64,000 nucleotides of DNA, taken from Blastomonas natatoria. Lineage in GTDB: Bacteria; Pseudomonadota; Alphaproteobacteria; Sphingomonadales; Sphingomonadaceae. Positions 8,500 through 19,915 of this stretch are shown here, one piece after another; positions within the stretch are counted from its first letter, which is position 1; every line of letters begins with the position of its first letter. The notes beneath the pieces were generated by a model. The model was not told the DNA's origin, did not search any database, and saw only the letters and a list, made by a program, of their open reading frames with translations. The stretch spans positions 1 through 64,000 of the forward strand of contig NZ_QJJM01000010.1 in the NCBI RefSeq assembly GCF_003201955.1, in the 5' to 3' direction. The position numbers and the translations under genes were made by a program.

Positions 8500-9647
8500 T
8501 CGGCAGCGGCGGATGCAGGGCTGTCCACTCCCAGCACCTCGTCATTATGCTGCCCCAGCACTGGTGGTGCAGTGACTGTGGTGGCACGCTCGCCATCGAA
8601 GCTGAGCGGCGAACGGATCGTGCGGAAGGGGCCGTGCGGTCCGTGCGGGTCTTCGAGCACCAGCCCGAGATGCTTCGCCTGGGGAGTTTCGATCACCTCC
8701 GGTGCGCTGTAGACCGGCGAATGCGGGACTTCGAGCTGCTCCAGCGTTGCACACCATTCAGCGCGTGACTTTGCCGCAAAGAGCGGGGCCAGGAAGGCGG
8801 CAACCTGTTCGTAATTGGCGATGCGCGCGTCGCGGCTGGCAAATTCGGACCGCGCCAGCATGTCGGGCTGACCGACAGCGGTTGCCAGATTCTCCCAGAA
8901 TTTGGGCGGCGACGACATGTGCAATGCGATCCAATCGCCGCCCTGGCACTGGAAGACATAGGATTGCGAGACATTGGGCCGACTATACGGTCCCATCACC
9001 TGGTCGTCAGAGAAATAATGGGTGAAATCATCGAGGTTGAAATGCGCCATCGCCTCGAACATCGAGACCTCGACCAACCGCCCCTTGCCGGTACTGGCAC
9101 GCTCGTGCAGCGCCGCCAGCACGCCTTGCGCGCCGTAAAATCCGGTGATTGCATCGGCCAGCGCAGGCCCGACGACGCGGGGATTGGCCGGGTTCACCAG
9201 CAGACGAAGAAAGCCGCTGGCTGCTTGCGCCACGGTGTCGAAGGCGGGACGGTCGCGGTCCGGCCCGGTCGCGCCGAAGCCGGAGATCGACAGATAGATC
9301 AGCCGCGGATTGATCGCGCGCAACCGCTCGGGATCGACCTTGAGCTTGTCGGCGACGCCTGGACGGAAATTCTGGATGAACACGTCAGCCGAAGCGACCA
9401 TGCGATCAAATGCCTCAAGATCGGCACCGCCGCGCGTGTCGAGCGTGACCGAGCGCTTGTTGCGGTTGTAGGTCTGGAAATGCGGGCTGTAGAAGCCGCC
9501 GCGAAAGGCGCGGAACGGGTCGCCGCCATCAGGCCTTTCCACCTTGATCACGTCGGCGCCCAGATCGGCGAGCATCATTCCGGCACATGGGCCCGTGATG
9601 AAGGTGCCCATTTCGAGCACGGTGACATTGGCGAGCGGCTTGGCCAT
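8496..9647 (-). CDS. Class III CoA-transferase (CaiB/BaiF family)
   Basis: A 383-residue family III CoA-transferase. The N-terminal LEMGTFITGPCAGMMLADLG and VERPDGGDPFR segments are typical, and Asp165 in PALADAITG matches the catalytic Asp that forms the acyl anhydride and enzyme-thioester intermediates. It moves CoA from one acyl-CoA to a carboxylic acid. The chosen ATG has GGGAGATG upstream; a longer frame to 9716 would run through the operator. It is first in a two-gene message with the IclR gene. With the neighbouring citryl-CoA-lyase-like gene it could activate a hydroxy acid that is then cleaved; that pairing is inference. Confidence 0.9.
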   Translation of the reverse strand: MAKPLANVTVLEMGTFITGPCAGMMLADLGADVIKVERPDGGDPFRAFRGGFYSPHFQTYNRNKRSVTLDTRGGADLEAFDRMVASADVFIQNFRPGVADKLKVDPERLRAINPRLIYLSISGFGATGPDRDRPAFDTVAQAASGFLRLLVNPANPRVVGPALADAITGFYGAQGVLAALHERASTGKGRLVEVSMFEAMAHFNLDDFTHYFSDDQVMGPYSRPNVSQSYVFQCQGGDWIALHMSSPPKFWENLATAVGQPDMLARSEFASRDARIANYEQVAAFLAPLFAAKSRAEWCATLEQLEVPHSPVYSAPEVIETPQAKHLGLVLEDPHGPHGPFRTIRSPLSFDGERATTVTAPPVLGQHNDEVLGVDSPASAAAE

Positions 9648-9680
9648 ATTGACATCTCCCTGATCGCCACTCATAGAAAC

Positions 9681-9712
9681 TTCGATATACGAAATCAACT
9701 TCGTAAATCGAA
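9681..9712. promoter_or_regulatory. Twin TTCG-N5-CGAA palindromes between CoA-transferase and lyase genes
   Basis: TTCGATATACGAA (9681-9693) and TTCGTAAATCGAA (9700-9712) are six bases apart, the same geometry as at 7473-7504. Flanking bases are also shared: GAAAC precedes the first palindrome here and precedes the pair on the minus strand at the other site. It lies 34 bases upstream of the CoA-transferase start and 50 bases upstream of the lyase start, so one site could control both divergent units. Confidence 0.78.
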
Positions 9713-9761
9713 ACATTCTGGCGGGTCTCTACGCTCCCGCTCGGCCAGCACAGGAGCCCTT

Positions 9762-10553
9762 ATGCGCATCGGCAAGCAGGACGCCCCATTCAGCTCGATC
9801 TGCACTTCGGATGCGACCAGCATTACCGTTCGCGGTCGTGATCTGTGCGGCGACATCATCGGCAAGATGGACTTTACCAGCTATTTCTGGCTGCTGGTCA
9901 CGGGCGAGGAACCGACCGAGGTTCAGAAGCTGTTTGCCAATGCAGTGCTTGCGGCGATCGCCGAGCATGGGCTGGTGCCGAGCGTCGTCGCAGCCCGGAT
10001 GACTTACGCTGCTGCGCCGGAAGCGTTTCACGGGGCGGTTGCGGCAGGCCTGCTGGGCTGCGGTTCGGTGGTCCTTGGCAGCGCGGAAGTGGCAGGCCGC
10101 TTCTATGCCGATCTGGTCGCCAGGCTTCGCGAAGGTGCCGGATCGGCGGCCGACATTGCCGCTGATGGCGTGCGCACCTTGCGCGCGAACCGGCAGGCTA
10201 TCCCGGGCTTTGGCCATCCCCAGCATTCCGAAGGCGATCCAAGGGCCCTGCTTCTGCTGGCCATGGCAGAGGAGCATGGCATCGTGGGAGAGCATATCCG
10301 CATGCTGTACGCCCTGCGCGATTGCCTGCCCGAAACGCTGGGCAGGCCGCTGCCGATCAACGTCAACGGGGCCATCCCGGCTGTGATGCTCGATGTCGGC
10401 TTCCCGCTCGGCGCGCTCAAGGGCATCTCGCTGCTGGCCCGGACCGCAAGTCTGATCGGCCATCTGAACGAGGAAGGCCAACGCCCCATCGGCTTCATCA
10501 TGTCCGGCGCAGCGGCTGGCGCTATCGCTTTCGACGCAGGCGACCCCGCCTAA
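9762..10553 (+). CDS. Citryl-CoA lyase-like protein (citrate synthase family)
   Basis: A 263-residue member of the citrate synthase superfamily, about the size of stand-alone citryl-CoA lyase-like proteins and much shorter than citrate synthase (about 430). GFGHPQHSEGDPRA (His152, Asp159, Arg161) matches the synthase GFGH-x3-x4-DPRA active-site block. The catalytic Asp of the NVD motif is Asn202 here (PINVNGAI). Family members make or break the C-C bond between acetyl-CoA and a keto acid. CAGGAG lies six bases before the ATG. It diverges from the CoA-transferase gene across the shared palindromes, which supports a joint CoA-activation and cleavage step. Confidence 0.8.
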   Translation: MRIGKQDAPFSSICTSDATSITVRGRDLCGDIIGKMDFTSYFWLLVTGEEPTEVQKLFANAVLAAIAEHGLVPSVVAARMTYAAAPEAFHGAVAAGLLGCGSVVLGSAEVAGRFYADLVARLREGAGSAADIAADGVRTLRANRQAIPGFGHPQHSEGDPRALLLLAMAEEHGIVGEHIRMLYALRDCLPETLGRPLPINVNGAIPAVMLDVGFPLGALKGISLLARTASLIGHLNEEGQRPIGFIMSGAAAGAIAFDAGDPA

Positions 10554-10561
10554 ACCTGCGG

Positions 10562-11808
<1,247 letters not shown>

Positions 11809-11812
<4 letters not shown>

Positions 11813-12522
11813 GCCACCTCAGCCCGGCGGCGCGAGGTTACCGCAGCATCCTCTATGACCTTGCCATCGCGGAACACGATCCGGCGGGCGGCATATTCGG
11901 CAATGTCCGGCTCATGCGTGACGACCACGAGCGTGATTCCCTCGTCATTGAGCTTCTGGAAGATGCCCATGATGTCGAGCGAGGTCTGAGTATCCAGTGC
12001 GCCGGTCGGCTCGTCGGCCAGCAGGATCAGCGGATTGGTCACGAGCGCGCGCGCGATGGCCACGCGCTGCTGCTGCCCGCCCGACAGTTTGGCGGGCGTA
12101 TTCAGCAGACGGTTGCCCAGCCCCATCGCATCGAGCCTCGCCCTTGCCCGCTCGCGCCGTTCGGCCGGGCGCACGCCGGCATAGATCAGAGGCACGGCGA
12201 CATTGTCGAGCGCGCTGGTCCGCGCCAGCAGATTGAACTGCTGGAAGACGAAGCCGATCTTGCGGTTGCGGATCTCGGCCAGCTCGTCGCTGTTCAGCGT
12301 GCGGGTATCGATGCCGTCGAGCTTGAGCGTCCCAGATGTCGGCACGTCGAGGCAGCCGATCATGTTCATGAAGGTCGACTTGCCCGATCCGCTTGCGCCC
12401 ATGATCGCGACGAATTCGCCCTGATCGATGCGCAGCGACACGCCGTTGACGGCATGCACCATCTCGCCGCCGATGACGTAATTCTTGATGAGATCCTGGG
12501 TTTCAAGAACCGGCGCTGTCAT
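11809..12522 (-). CDS. MacB/LolD-type ABC transporter ATPase
   Basis: A 237-residue ATP-binding subunit. Walker A GASGSGKST, signature LSGGQQQRVAIARAL, Walker B LLADEPTGALD and the switch His in VVVTHEPD are all present. It drives the MacB-like permease encoded next. It overlaps the adaptor gene by 20 bases upstream and the permease gene by four bases downstream, giving one compact adaptor-ATPase-permease unit. Confidence 0.95.
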
Positions 12523-13777
12523 CGTCGTCCGCAGCTTCGGTTTCGGCCTTGGGCTTCAGCGATTTGGTGCGGACCAGCACCTTGTCGCCCGCCTTGATGC
12601 CGGATCGTATCTCGGTGAAATCATCGCCCTGCAGCCCGATCTGCACCTGTTTCCTGATTGGACGGTAAGGATCGGTGCCCATGATATAGACCGTCTGCAC
12701 GGGAACGGGCTTGCGCTCGGGATCGGCGGGCTTTGGGTCTTCGGCAGCTTCCCGGTCAGCGGGCTTCGGGCGAAAACGCAGCGCATTGGTCGGCACGCGC
12801 AACACGTTCGGCTTCGCTCCGGTGATGATCTCCACATTCGCGGTCATTCCGGGCAGCAGCTTGCCGTCGAGATTGTCGACGTCGATGATGACCAGATAGC
12901 TGACGACATTCTGCGTTTCGACCGGCGCCTTGCGGATCTGGCGCACCTTGGCGCGGAATATATCATCAGGATAGCTGTCGACGGTGAAGGTCACGTCCTG
13001 ACCCTCCCGGATCTGGCCGATATCCGCCTCGTCGACCGAGGCCTCGACTTGCATCTTGGTGGTGTCCGCAGCGATCTCGAACAGATTGGGCGTCTGGAAG
13101 CTGGCCGCCACGGTGGTGCCGGGTTCTACCAGCTTGTCGATGATGACGCCGCTCGCCGGGGCGAGGATCAGCGTGCGCGTGAGATCGAGCCGTGCCGAGG
13201 AGAGTTCGGCGCTTGCCTGCCGGATCTGCGCATCGCCGCTTTCGGTCTGCGCCAGCGCCACCTGCAAGGCGTTGCGGGCACTGTTCAGGCGGGTCTGCGC
13301 GGCATCGAGATTGGCCTTGGAAACAAAGCCCCGGTCGGACAGCGACTGCTGCCGGGCAAAGTCTCGCTCCTGAATCTTGAGTTCGGCCCGGGCGCGCTCG
13401 ACATTGGCCCGGGTCTGGTCCAGCCCTGCCCGCGCGAGCGCCACCTGCGCCTCGATCTGCTGGACGCGCGCCCGCACGCGGGTCGGGTCGATTTCCGCCA
13501 GCACCTGGCCCTTGGTCACTGGCGAGTTGAAATCGACATAGACCTTGGTGATCTGTCCGGAAACTTCCGTGCCGACCTTGATTGTATTGAGGGCACGAAC
13601 CTTGCCGCTGGCCGAGACGACTCGCTGCACCGTGCCCCGCCCGACCGTCTCGGCGATATATTCGTAATCATGCTGGACCGGCCGGACGACCAGATAGACG
13701 ATATAGACCGCGACCAGCGCGATCAGTGCGGACCAGACCTTGTGGCGCCCTATCCAGGAACGCAGTTTCGTGAACAT
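12503..13777 (-). CDS. MacA-type periplasmic adaptor (membrane fusion protein)
   Basis: A 424-residue adaptor. An uncleaved N-terminal helix (VWSALIALVAVYIVYLVV) is followed by a split lipoyl/barrel-sandwich domain, a long coiled-coil hairpin (about residues 90-190, rich in Ala, Gln and Arg), and a beta-barrel with the TVDSYPDDIF segment. It bridges the inner-membrane ABC pump to an outer-membrane channel, not encoded here. The C-terminus is acidic. The substrate could be a peptide, lipoprotein-like compound or macrolide; the sequence does not say. Confidence 0.9.
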   Translation of the reverse strand: MFTKLRSWIGRHKVWSALIALVAVYIVYLVVRPVQHDYEYIAETVGRGTVQRVVSASGKVRALNTIKVGTEVSGQITKVYVDFNSPVTKGQVLAEIDPTRVRARVQQIEAQVALARAGLDQTRANVERARAELKIQERDFARQQSLSDRGFVSKANLDAAQTRLNSARNALQVALAQTESGDAQIRQASAELSSARLDLTRTLILAPASGVIIDKLVEPGTTVAASFQTPNLFEIAADTTKMQVEASVDEADIGQIREGQDVTFTVDSYPDDIFRAKVRQIRKAPVETQNVVSYLVIIDVDNLDGKLLPGMTANVEIITGAKPNVLRVPTNALRFRPKPADREAAEDPKPADPERKPVPVQTVYIMGTDPYRPIRKQVQIGLQGDDFTEIRSGIKAGDKVLVRTKSLKPKAETEAADDDDSAGS

Positions 13778-13960
13778 TCAGCCCGGCCCCATCCCGCCAT
13801 CTATCACCCTGCTATAGGAGCAAGTCATGGGCGTGACCAGCGGCCATGCAACACGGAAAGGCGAAGTGACGGCTTGCAAGGCCCGGGCCCGAAAAGGAAC
13901 CAGCGTGCCAGGCGGACCTGACACGCTGGTGGCCGGGAGTGCGACCCTTCAGGGCTGGTA

Positions 13961-15631
13961 TCAGTCGTCGATATTGCGGCGGAACGTCTCCGGCAGGAAG
14001 ATCAGGCCGATGACCACCGTCGCTGCAGCGACCAGAACCGGATACCACAGGCCGTAATAGATGTTGCCGGTGGCCGCGACCATCGCGAACGCCGTCGTCG
14101 GCAGGAAGCCGCCGAACCAACCGTTGCCGATATGATAGGGCAGCGACATCGAGGTATAGCGGATGCGGCTGGGGAAGAGTTCGACCAGCATCGCCGCGAT
14201 GGGGCCGTAGACCATGGTCACCAGCATCGCCAGCGCCCAGAGGATGGCGACCACGGCAACCTTGTTGATCTTGGCCGTGTCCGCCTTTTCGGGATAGCCC
14301 GCCGCGATCAGGCCGGCTTTCAGCTCGTCCTGAAAGGTCTTGATCGCGGCCTTCTTGTCCTCACCCGAAAGCTTGCCGGCATCGGGTGCGGCAAAGGTCC
14401 TGTCACCGACCCTGACCATCGCGATCGTGCCCGCCGCTGCCTCCGCATTGGCATAGCTGATGCCGGCCTTGGCGAGATAGGTCTTGGCGATATCGCAGCT
14501 TGTCGTATCGAAGCTGTTCTTGCCGACCGGATCGAACTGGAACGAGCACTCGTCCTGGTGCGCGCTGATCGTCACCGGGGCCGAAGCCTGGGCCGCGGCG
14601 AGCGCGGGGTTGGCCGCCTGGGTCAGCGCACCGAACAGCGGGAAGTAGAGCATCGCCGCCAGCGCGCAGCCGCCCAGGATGATCGGCTTGCGGCCGATCT
14701 TGTCCGACAGCCAGCCGAAGAACACGAAGAACGGGGTGGCCAGAGCAAGTGCGATCGCGATCAGGATATTGGCGGTCGCGCCATCGACCCGAAGCGTCTT
14801 TTCGAGGAAGAACAGCGCATAGAACTGGCCTGCATACCAGACCACCGCCTGGCCTGCGACCGCACCCAGCAGCGCAACCAGCACCCAGCGCAGGTTGCCC
14901 CATTGGCCGAACGCCTCGGTCAGCGGCGCCTTTGAGGTCGTGCCCTCGTCCTTCATCTTCTGGAAGACCGGGCTTTCGTTGAGCTGAAGCCGGATCCACA
15001 TCGACACCGCGAGCAGCACGATCGAGATGAGGAACGGCAGGCGCCAGCCCCAGGCGGCAAAAGCCTCTTCACCCAGCGCGAAGCGGAAGCCGATGACCAC
15101 CAGCAGCGCCGCGAACAGCCCGAAGGTCGCCGTGGTCTGGATCCAGCTGGTATAGAGCCCGCGCTTTCCTTCGGGCGCGTGCTCGGCAACATAGGTGGCA
15201 GCGCCGCCATATTCGCCGCCCAGCGCCAGGCCCTGGGCCAGCCGCATCAGGATGAGGATGATCGGCGCCGCGACCCCGATCGAGGCGTAACTCGGCAAAA
15301 GGCCGACCGCAAAGGTCGAAAGTCCCATGATGCCCATGGTGACGAGAAAGGTGTTCTTGCGCCCGACCAGATCGCCGATCCGCCCGAAGACCAGTGCGCC
15401 GAATGGCCGCACCGCAAAGCCTGCCGCAAAGGCGGCGAGCGCGAAGATGAAGCCGGTGGTCTCGTTCACGCCCGAGAAGAACTGGGCGGATATGTACGTC
15501 GCCAGAAGCCCGTACAGATAGAAATCATACCATTCGAACACCGTGCCCAGCGAGGAAGCGGCGATGACCATCTTCTCCCCCTGGGTCGCTTGGTGATGCT
15601 TGGGTAAAGCATCCTCGTACACCGTAGCCAT
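13961..15631 (-). CDS. MHS-family MFS transporter with large loop insertion
   Basis: A 556-residue major facilitator of the metabolite:H+ symporter type. The N-terminus has SSLGTVFEWYDFYLYG and the loop GRIGDLVGRKNTFL; GGEYGGAATYVAEHAPEGKRG is the MHS signature. Typical members have about 430-450 residues; here about 100 hydrophilic residues with two cysteines (DECSF, TTSCD) are inserted between two transmembrane segments around residues 350-450. I chose the ATG with AGAGGAG upstream; the GTG at 15640 would add three residues. It follows the porin by 25 bases, and the pair diverges from acs, suggesting uptake of a short organic acid. Confidence 0.88.
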   Translation of the reverse strand: MATVYEDALPKHHQATQGEKMVIAASSLGTVFEWYDFYLYGLLATYISAQFFSGVNETTGFIFALAAFAAGFAVRPFGALVFGRIGDLVGRKNTFLVTMGIMGLSTFAVGLLPSYASIGVAAPIILILMRLAQGLALGGEYGGAATYVAEHAPEGKRGLYTSWIQTTATFGLFAALLVVIGFRFALGEEAFAAWGWRLPFLISIVLLAVSMWIRLQLNESPVFQKMKDEGTTSKAPLTEAFGQWGNLRWVLVALLGAVAGQAVVWYAGQFYALFFLEKTLRVDGATANILIAIALALATPFFVFFGWLSDKIGRKPIILGGCALAAMLYFPLFGALTQAANPALAAAQASAPVTISAHQDECSFQFDPVGKNSFDTTSCDIAKTYLAKAGISYANAEAAAGTIAMVRVGDRTFAAPDAGKLSGEDKKAAIKTFQDELKAGLIAAGYPEKADTAKINKVAVVAILWALAMLVTMVYGPIAAMLVELFPSRIRYTSMSLPYHIGNGWFGGFLPTTAFAMVAATGNIYYGLWYPVLVAAATVVIGLIFLPETFRRNIDD

Positions 15632-15656
15632 TGTACCCACTCCTCTGCTTGTGTCG

Positions 15657-17054
15657 TTAGAAGGTATATTTCGCCGCCATCTCCAGGCGATCCATCTGTC
15701 CCTTCAATCCGTTGGCCACTTCCCGCTCGGCGTGACGCACTTCGATGCCGATGTCGAGATTCTTGACCGGGGACCAGAACAGGTTGACCGCCGCGCTATA
15801 GGCGGAAACATTGGCGAGCCCCGGCACGATGACGCCGCCGGGATAGTCGGCATGCTGGTAGCCCGCCGCAATGGTCGAGCGCAGATTGCTCGTCCAGCCG
15901 AGCTTCAGCGATGCGAAAGCCGCGAAATTCTCGACCTTGAGCAGCCGGTTGCCCAGCGCGATCCGGTCGTACAGGGCATCGGGCGCATAGCCGAGGCCGA
16001 GATAGCGGCCGATGCCGTCGCCATAGGTCGCGCTGAAGCGGATATCGTGCCGCTTGTCCGGCCCGAAGGCGACTTTGCCGCCCGCCGAAATGCCCCAGCC
16101 CATCGCATCGTCGTCATTGCCGCCGTCATGCACCGAAAGCTGGCGCACCAGCCCCGCGACATGCAGGTCGAGGTTCGGCTGCTTGTAGACCAGCTTGGCG
16201 ACCAGATCGGGCACGCGGTCCTGATCGTTGTCGGCCAGCGCGGCATTGGTGGTATTCACCGTTTCGGTCTGCGGATTTTCCAGCGCGAGATGCAGCTCCA
16301 GCCCTTTGGCCAGCGGCTGACGATACTGGACGATCATCTGCCGGACGAACACCGTGCCTTCGAGCGGCCCGACGAAATCGGTGCTCTCGGGCAGGAGCGC
16401 GGGGTTCTGGAAAGTGGTCCATTCCTGGCCGATCAGGAACTTGTCGAAGGTCAGGAAAGCGCGGCGCAGCGTCGGCGTATAGGCATTGGTCGCGCGCTGC
16501 GCGCCGGGCGGCGCGGTCGCCAGTGCGAAATCGAACTCGATATGGCTCTTCAGTTCCTTGCCCGCGAGCGGGGTCGAACTGGTGAAGAACAATCGCGTCT
16601 GGCGCGCATTGGCCATGAAATCGCGGGTCGATGTGCCGCCGACGGGGATCTGCTGCGGCAGGTAGAATTCCTTGCCCAGCGATCCGCCGGCCAGCATGCC
16701 GTCATCGTAACGGGTGGCACTGGCCACCGCCTTGACGAAACCGCCGAGCTTGAAGGTGGTGCTGCCGACGCGGAAACCCTCGGCGGGTGCGGTCGGCTTG
16801 GCCTCGAGCGCGGCGACCCGCGTCACCGCCTGCTCGCTGGCACTGGCGGCCTGGCTGGCAGCGGCAGCGGTTTCCGCCTGCACCGTGCGCGCAGCGACCA
16901 GGTCGGCGCGCAGCGTCTGCATTTCGGCCTCGAGCCGCGCCAGCCGCTCCTCCAGCGCCTGTTCGCGCGCGGTCTGAGCCATGGCCGTTTCCGGCGCGAC
17001 CAGCGCGCTTGCGGCCAGTAACGCCGCCCCCAATGATCGATAACCCATCGGCAT
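15657..17054 (-). CDS. DcaP-like trimeric outer-membrane porin
   Basis: A 465-residue secreted protein. A signal peptide ends at ETAMAQ, then a coiled-coil of about 60 residues ([18 protein letters not shown] and an Ala-rich continuation), then an antiparallel beta-barrel starting [13 protein letters not shown] and ending in an aromatic residue (AAKYTF). A periplasmic N-terminal coiled coil followed by a barrel is characteristic of DcaP-like channels, which pass dicarboxylates and other anionic solutes. It is transcribed with the MHS transporter and divergently from acs. GAGGAGAG lies before the start. Confidence 0.85.
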   Translation of the reverse strand: MPMGYRSLGAALLAASALVAPETAMAQTAREQALEERLARLEAEMQTLRADLVAARTVQAETAAAASQAASASEQAVTRVAALEAKPTAPAEGFRVGSTTFKLGGFVKAVASATRYDDGMLAGGSLGKEFYLPQQIPVGGTSTRDFMANARQTRLFFTSSTPLAGKELKSHIEFDFALATAPPGAQRATNAYTPTLRRAFLTFDKFLIGQEWTTFQNPALLPESTDFVGPLEGTVFVRQMIVQYRQPLAKGLELHLALENPQTETVNTTNAALADNDQDRVPDLVAKLVYKQPNLDLHVAGLVRQLSVHDGGNDDDAMGWGISAGGKVAFGPDKRHDIRFSATYGDGIGRYLGLGYAPDALYDRIALGNRLLKVENFAAFASLKLGWTSNLRSTIAAGYQHADYPGGVIVPGLANVSAYSAAVNLFWSPVKNLDIGIEVRHAEREVANGLKGQMDRLEMAAKYTF

Positions 17055-17241
17055 CGCTCTCTCCTCAGTCTGCGCCGGGTGCTCCCGGTCGCAGCCTCAG
17101 TCTTTGCCGATTGGCCTTCGCCTTCCAGAGCGACCATGGTCGGATATCTACGACCTTTGTCTAATGGCCCCATCGGGCAGCGGCGGCTTATCATCGCGCC
17201 AGCCCTGCGCCCTCAGACGCAGCTCAATGAGGAGAGTGACC

Positions 17242-19193
<1,952 letters not shown>

Positions 19194-19197
<4 letters not shown>

Positions 19198-19814
19198 AAA
19201 CGATCCTGATCGCGGATGACCACCCGCTGTTCCGCCAGGCGCTGATCCTGGCGGTCAGCCGGGTCGCTCCGCAAGCGCAGATTCTGGAAACCGGAACGCT
19301 CGCCGCAGCCGCTGCCGCAGCCAGCACCGCGCAAGGACTACGCCTCATCCTGCTCGATCTCAAGATGCCGGGCGCGCTTGGATATTCGGGCATCGCCATG
19401 CTGCATGCCGAGCGGCCCGAAGTGCCGATCCTGGTCGTTTCCAGCGCGGAAGGTAATGCGGTCGCTGAGGAGGCTCGGCAGCTCGGCGCGGTCGGCTTTC
19501 TCTCGAAGGACAGCGATCTCGGTACGATCGAAGCGGCGATTGCGCGGGCCCTGGGCGGTCGCGCTCCAGCGGCTTCTTTGGCGACCGGCCCCGAGCCATT
19601 GCCACAGGATGTCGCGGGCCTCACCCCGACCCAGCTGCGCGTGCTGCGCGAGGTGATCGACGGCAAGCTCAACAAGCAGATCGCGCACGACCTCGCGATG
19701 AGCGAGGCGACGGTCAAGGCGCACATGACCACGATCATGCGCAAGCTGGGCGTGCAGAACCGCACCCAGGCCGCCCTCGTCGCCCGCTCGCTGGGGCTCG
19801 ACCTCAGGCATTAG
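19194..19814 (+). CDS. LuxR-type response regulator, CrbR-like, start codon not standard
   Basis: About 206 residues: a receiver domain (acidic pocket ADDH, phospho-acceptor Asp55 in LLDLKMPG, Lys in FLSKDSD) and a C-terminal LuxR/GerE helix-turn-helix ([12 protein letters not shown] to [19 protein letters not shown]). CrbR-type regulators control acs together with a PutP-like kinase, and that kinase is convergent here. No ATG, GTG or TTG lies in frame near the domain start; the codon where one is expected is ATA at 19194-19196, overlapping the acs stop. The nearest upstream standard start is an ATG at 18981, deep inside acs. Expression from ATA, CTG or the distant ATG, or loss of function, cannot be told apart here. 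Confidence 0.8.
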
Positions 19815-19817
19815 AGC

Positions 19818-19860
19818 ATGATGACAAAAAGTGGGAACCGGTTTTTGTCAAAAAATCATG
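19818..19860. repeat. Intergenic palindrome (CATGAT...ATCATG)
   Basis: An outer CATGAT / ATCATG and an inner TGACAAAAA / TTTTTGTCA enclose GTGGGAACCGG. It begins three bases after the response-regulator stop codon. Short palindromes with a GTGGGAACCGG-like core are, from memory, common intergenic repeats in alphaproteobacteria. It may also serve as a terminator for acs and the regulator. Confidence 0.6.
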
Positions 19861-19874
19861 CGACAACAAACAGA

Positions 19875-19915
19875 TAGACCGCGCTGACGGTTCAGCAAAA
19901 CGTCATCGCGGTCTA
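19875..19915. terminator. Probable terminator hairpin between convergent genes
   Basis: TAGACCGCG-c-TGACG pairs with CGTCA-t-CGCGGTCTA across an 11-base loop, a 14-bp stem with one mismatch. The right arm includes the stop codon of the minus-strand kinase gene. There is no long T-run, so it may work as a simple mRNA end barrier for both convergent transcripts. Confidence 0.6.
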
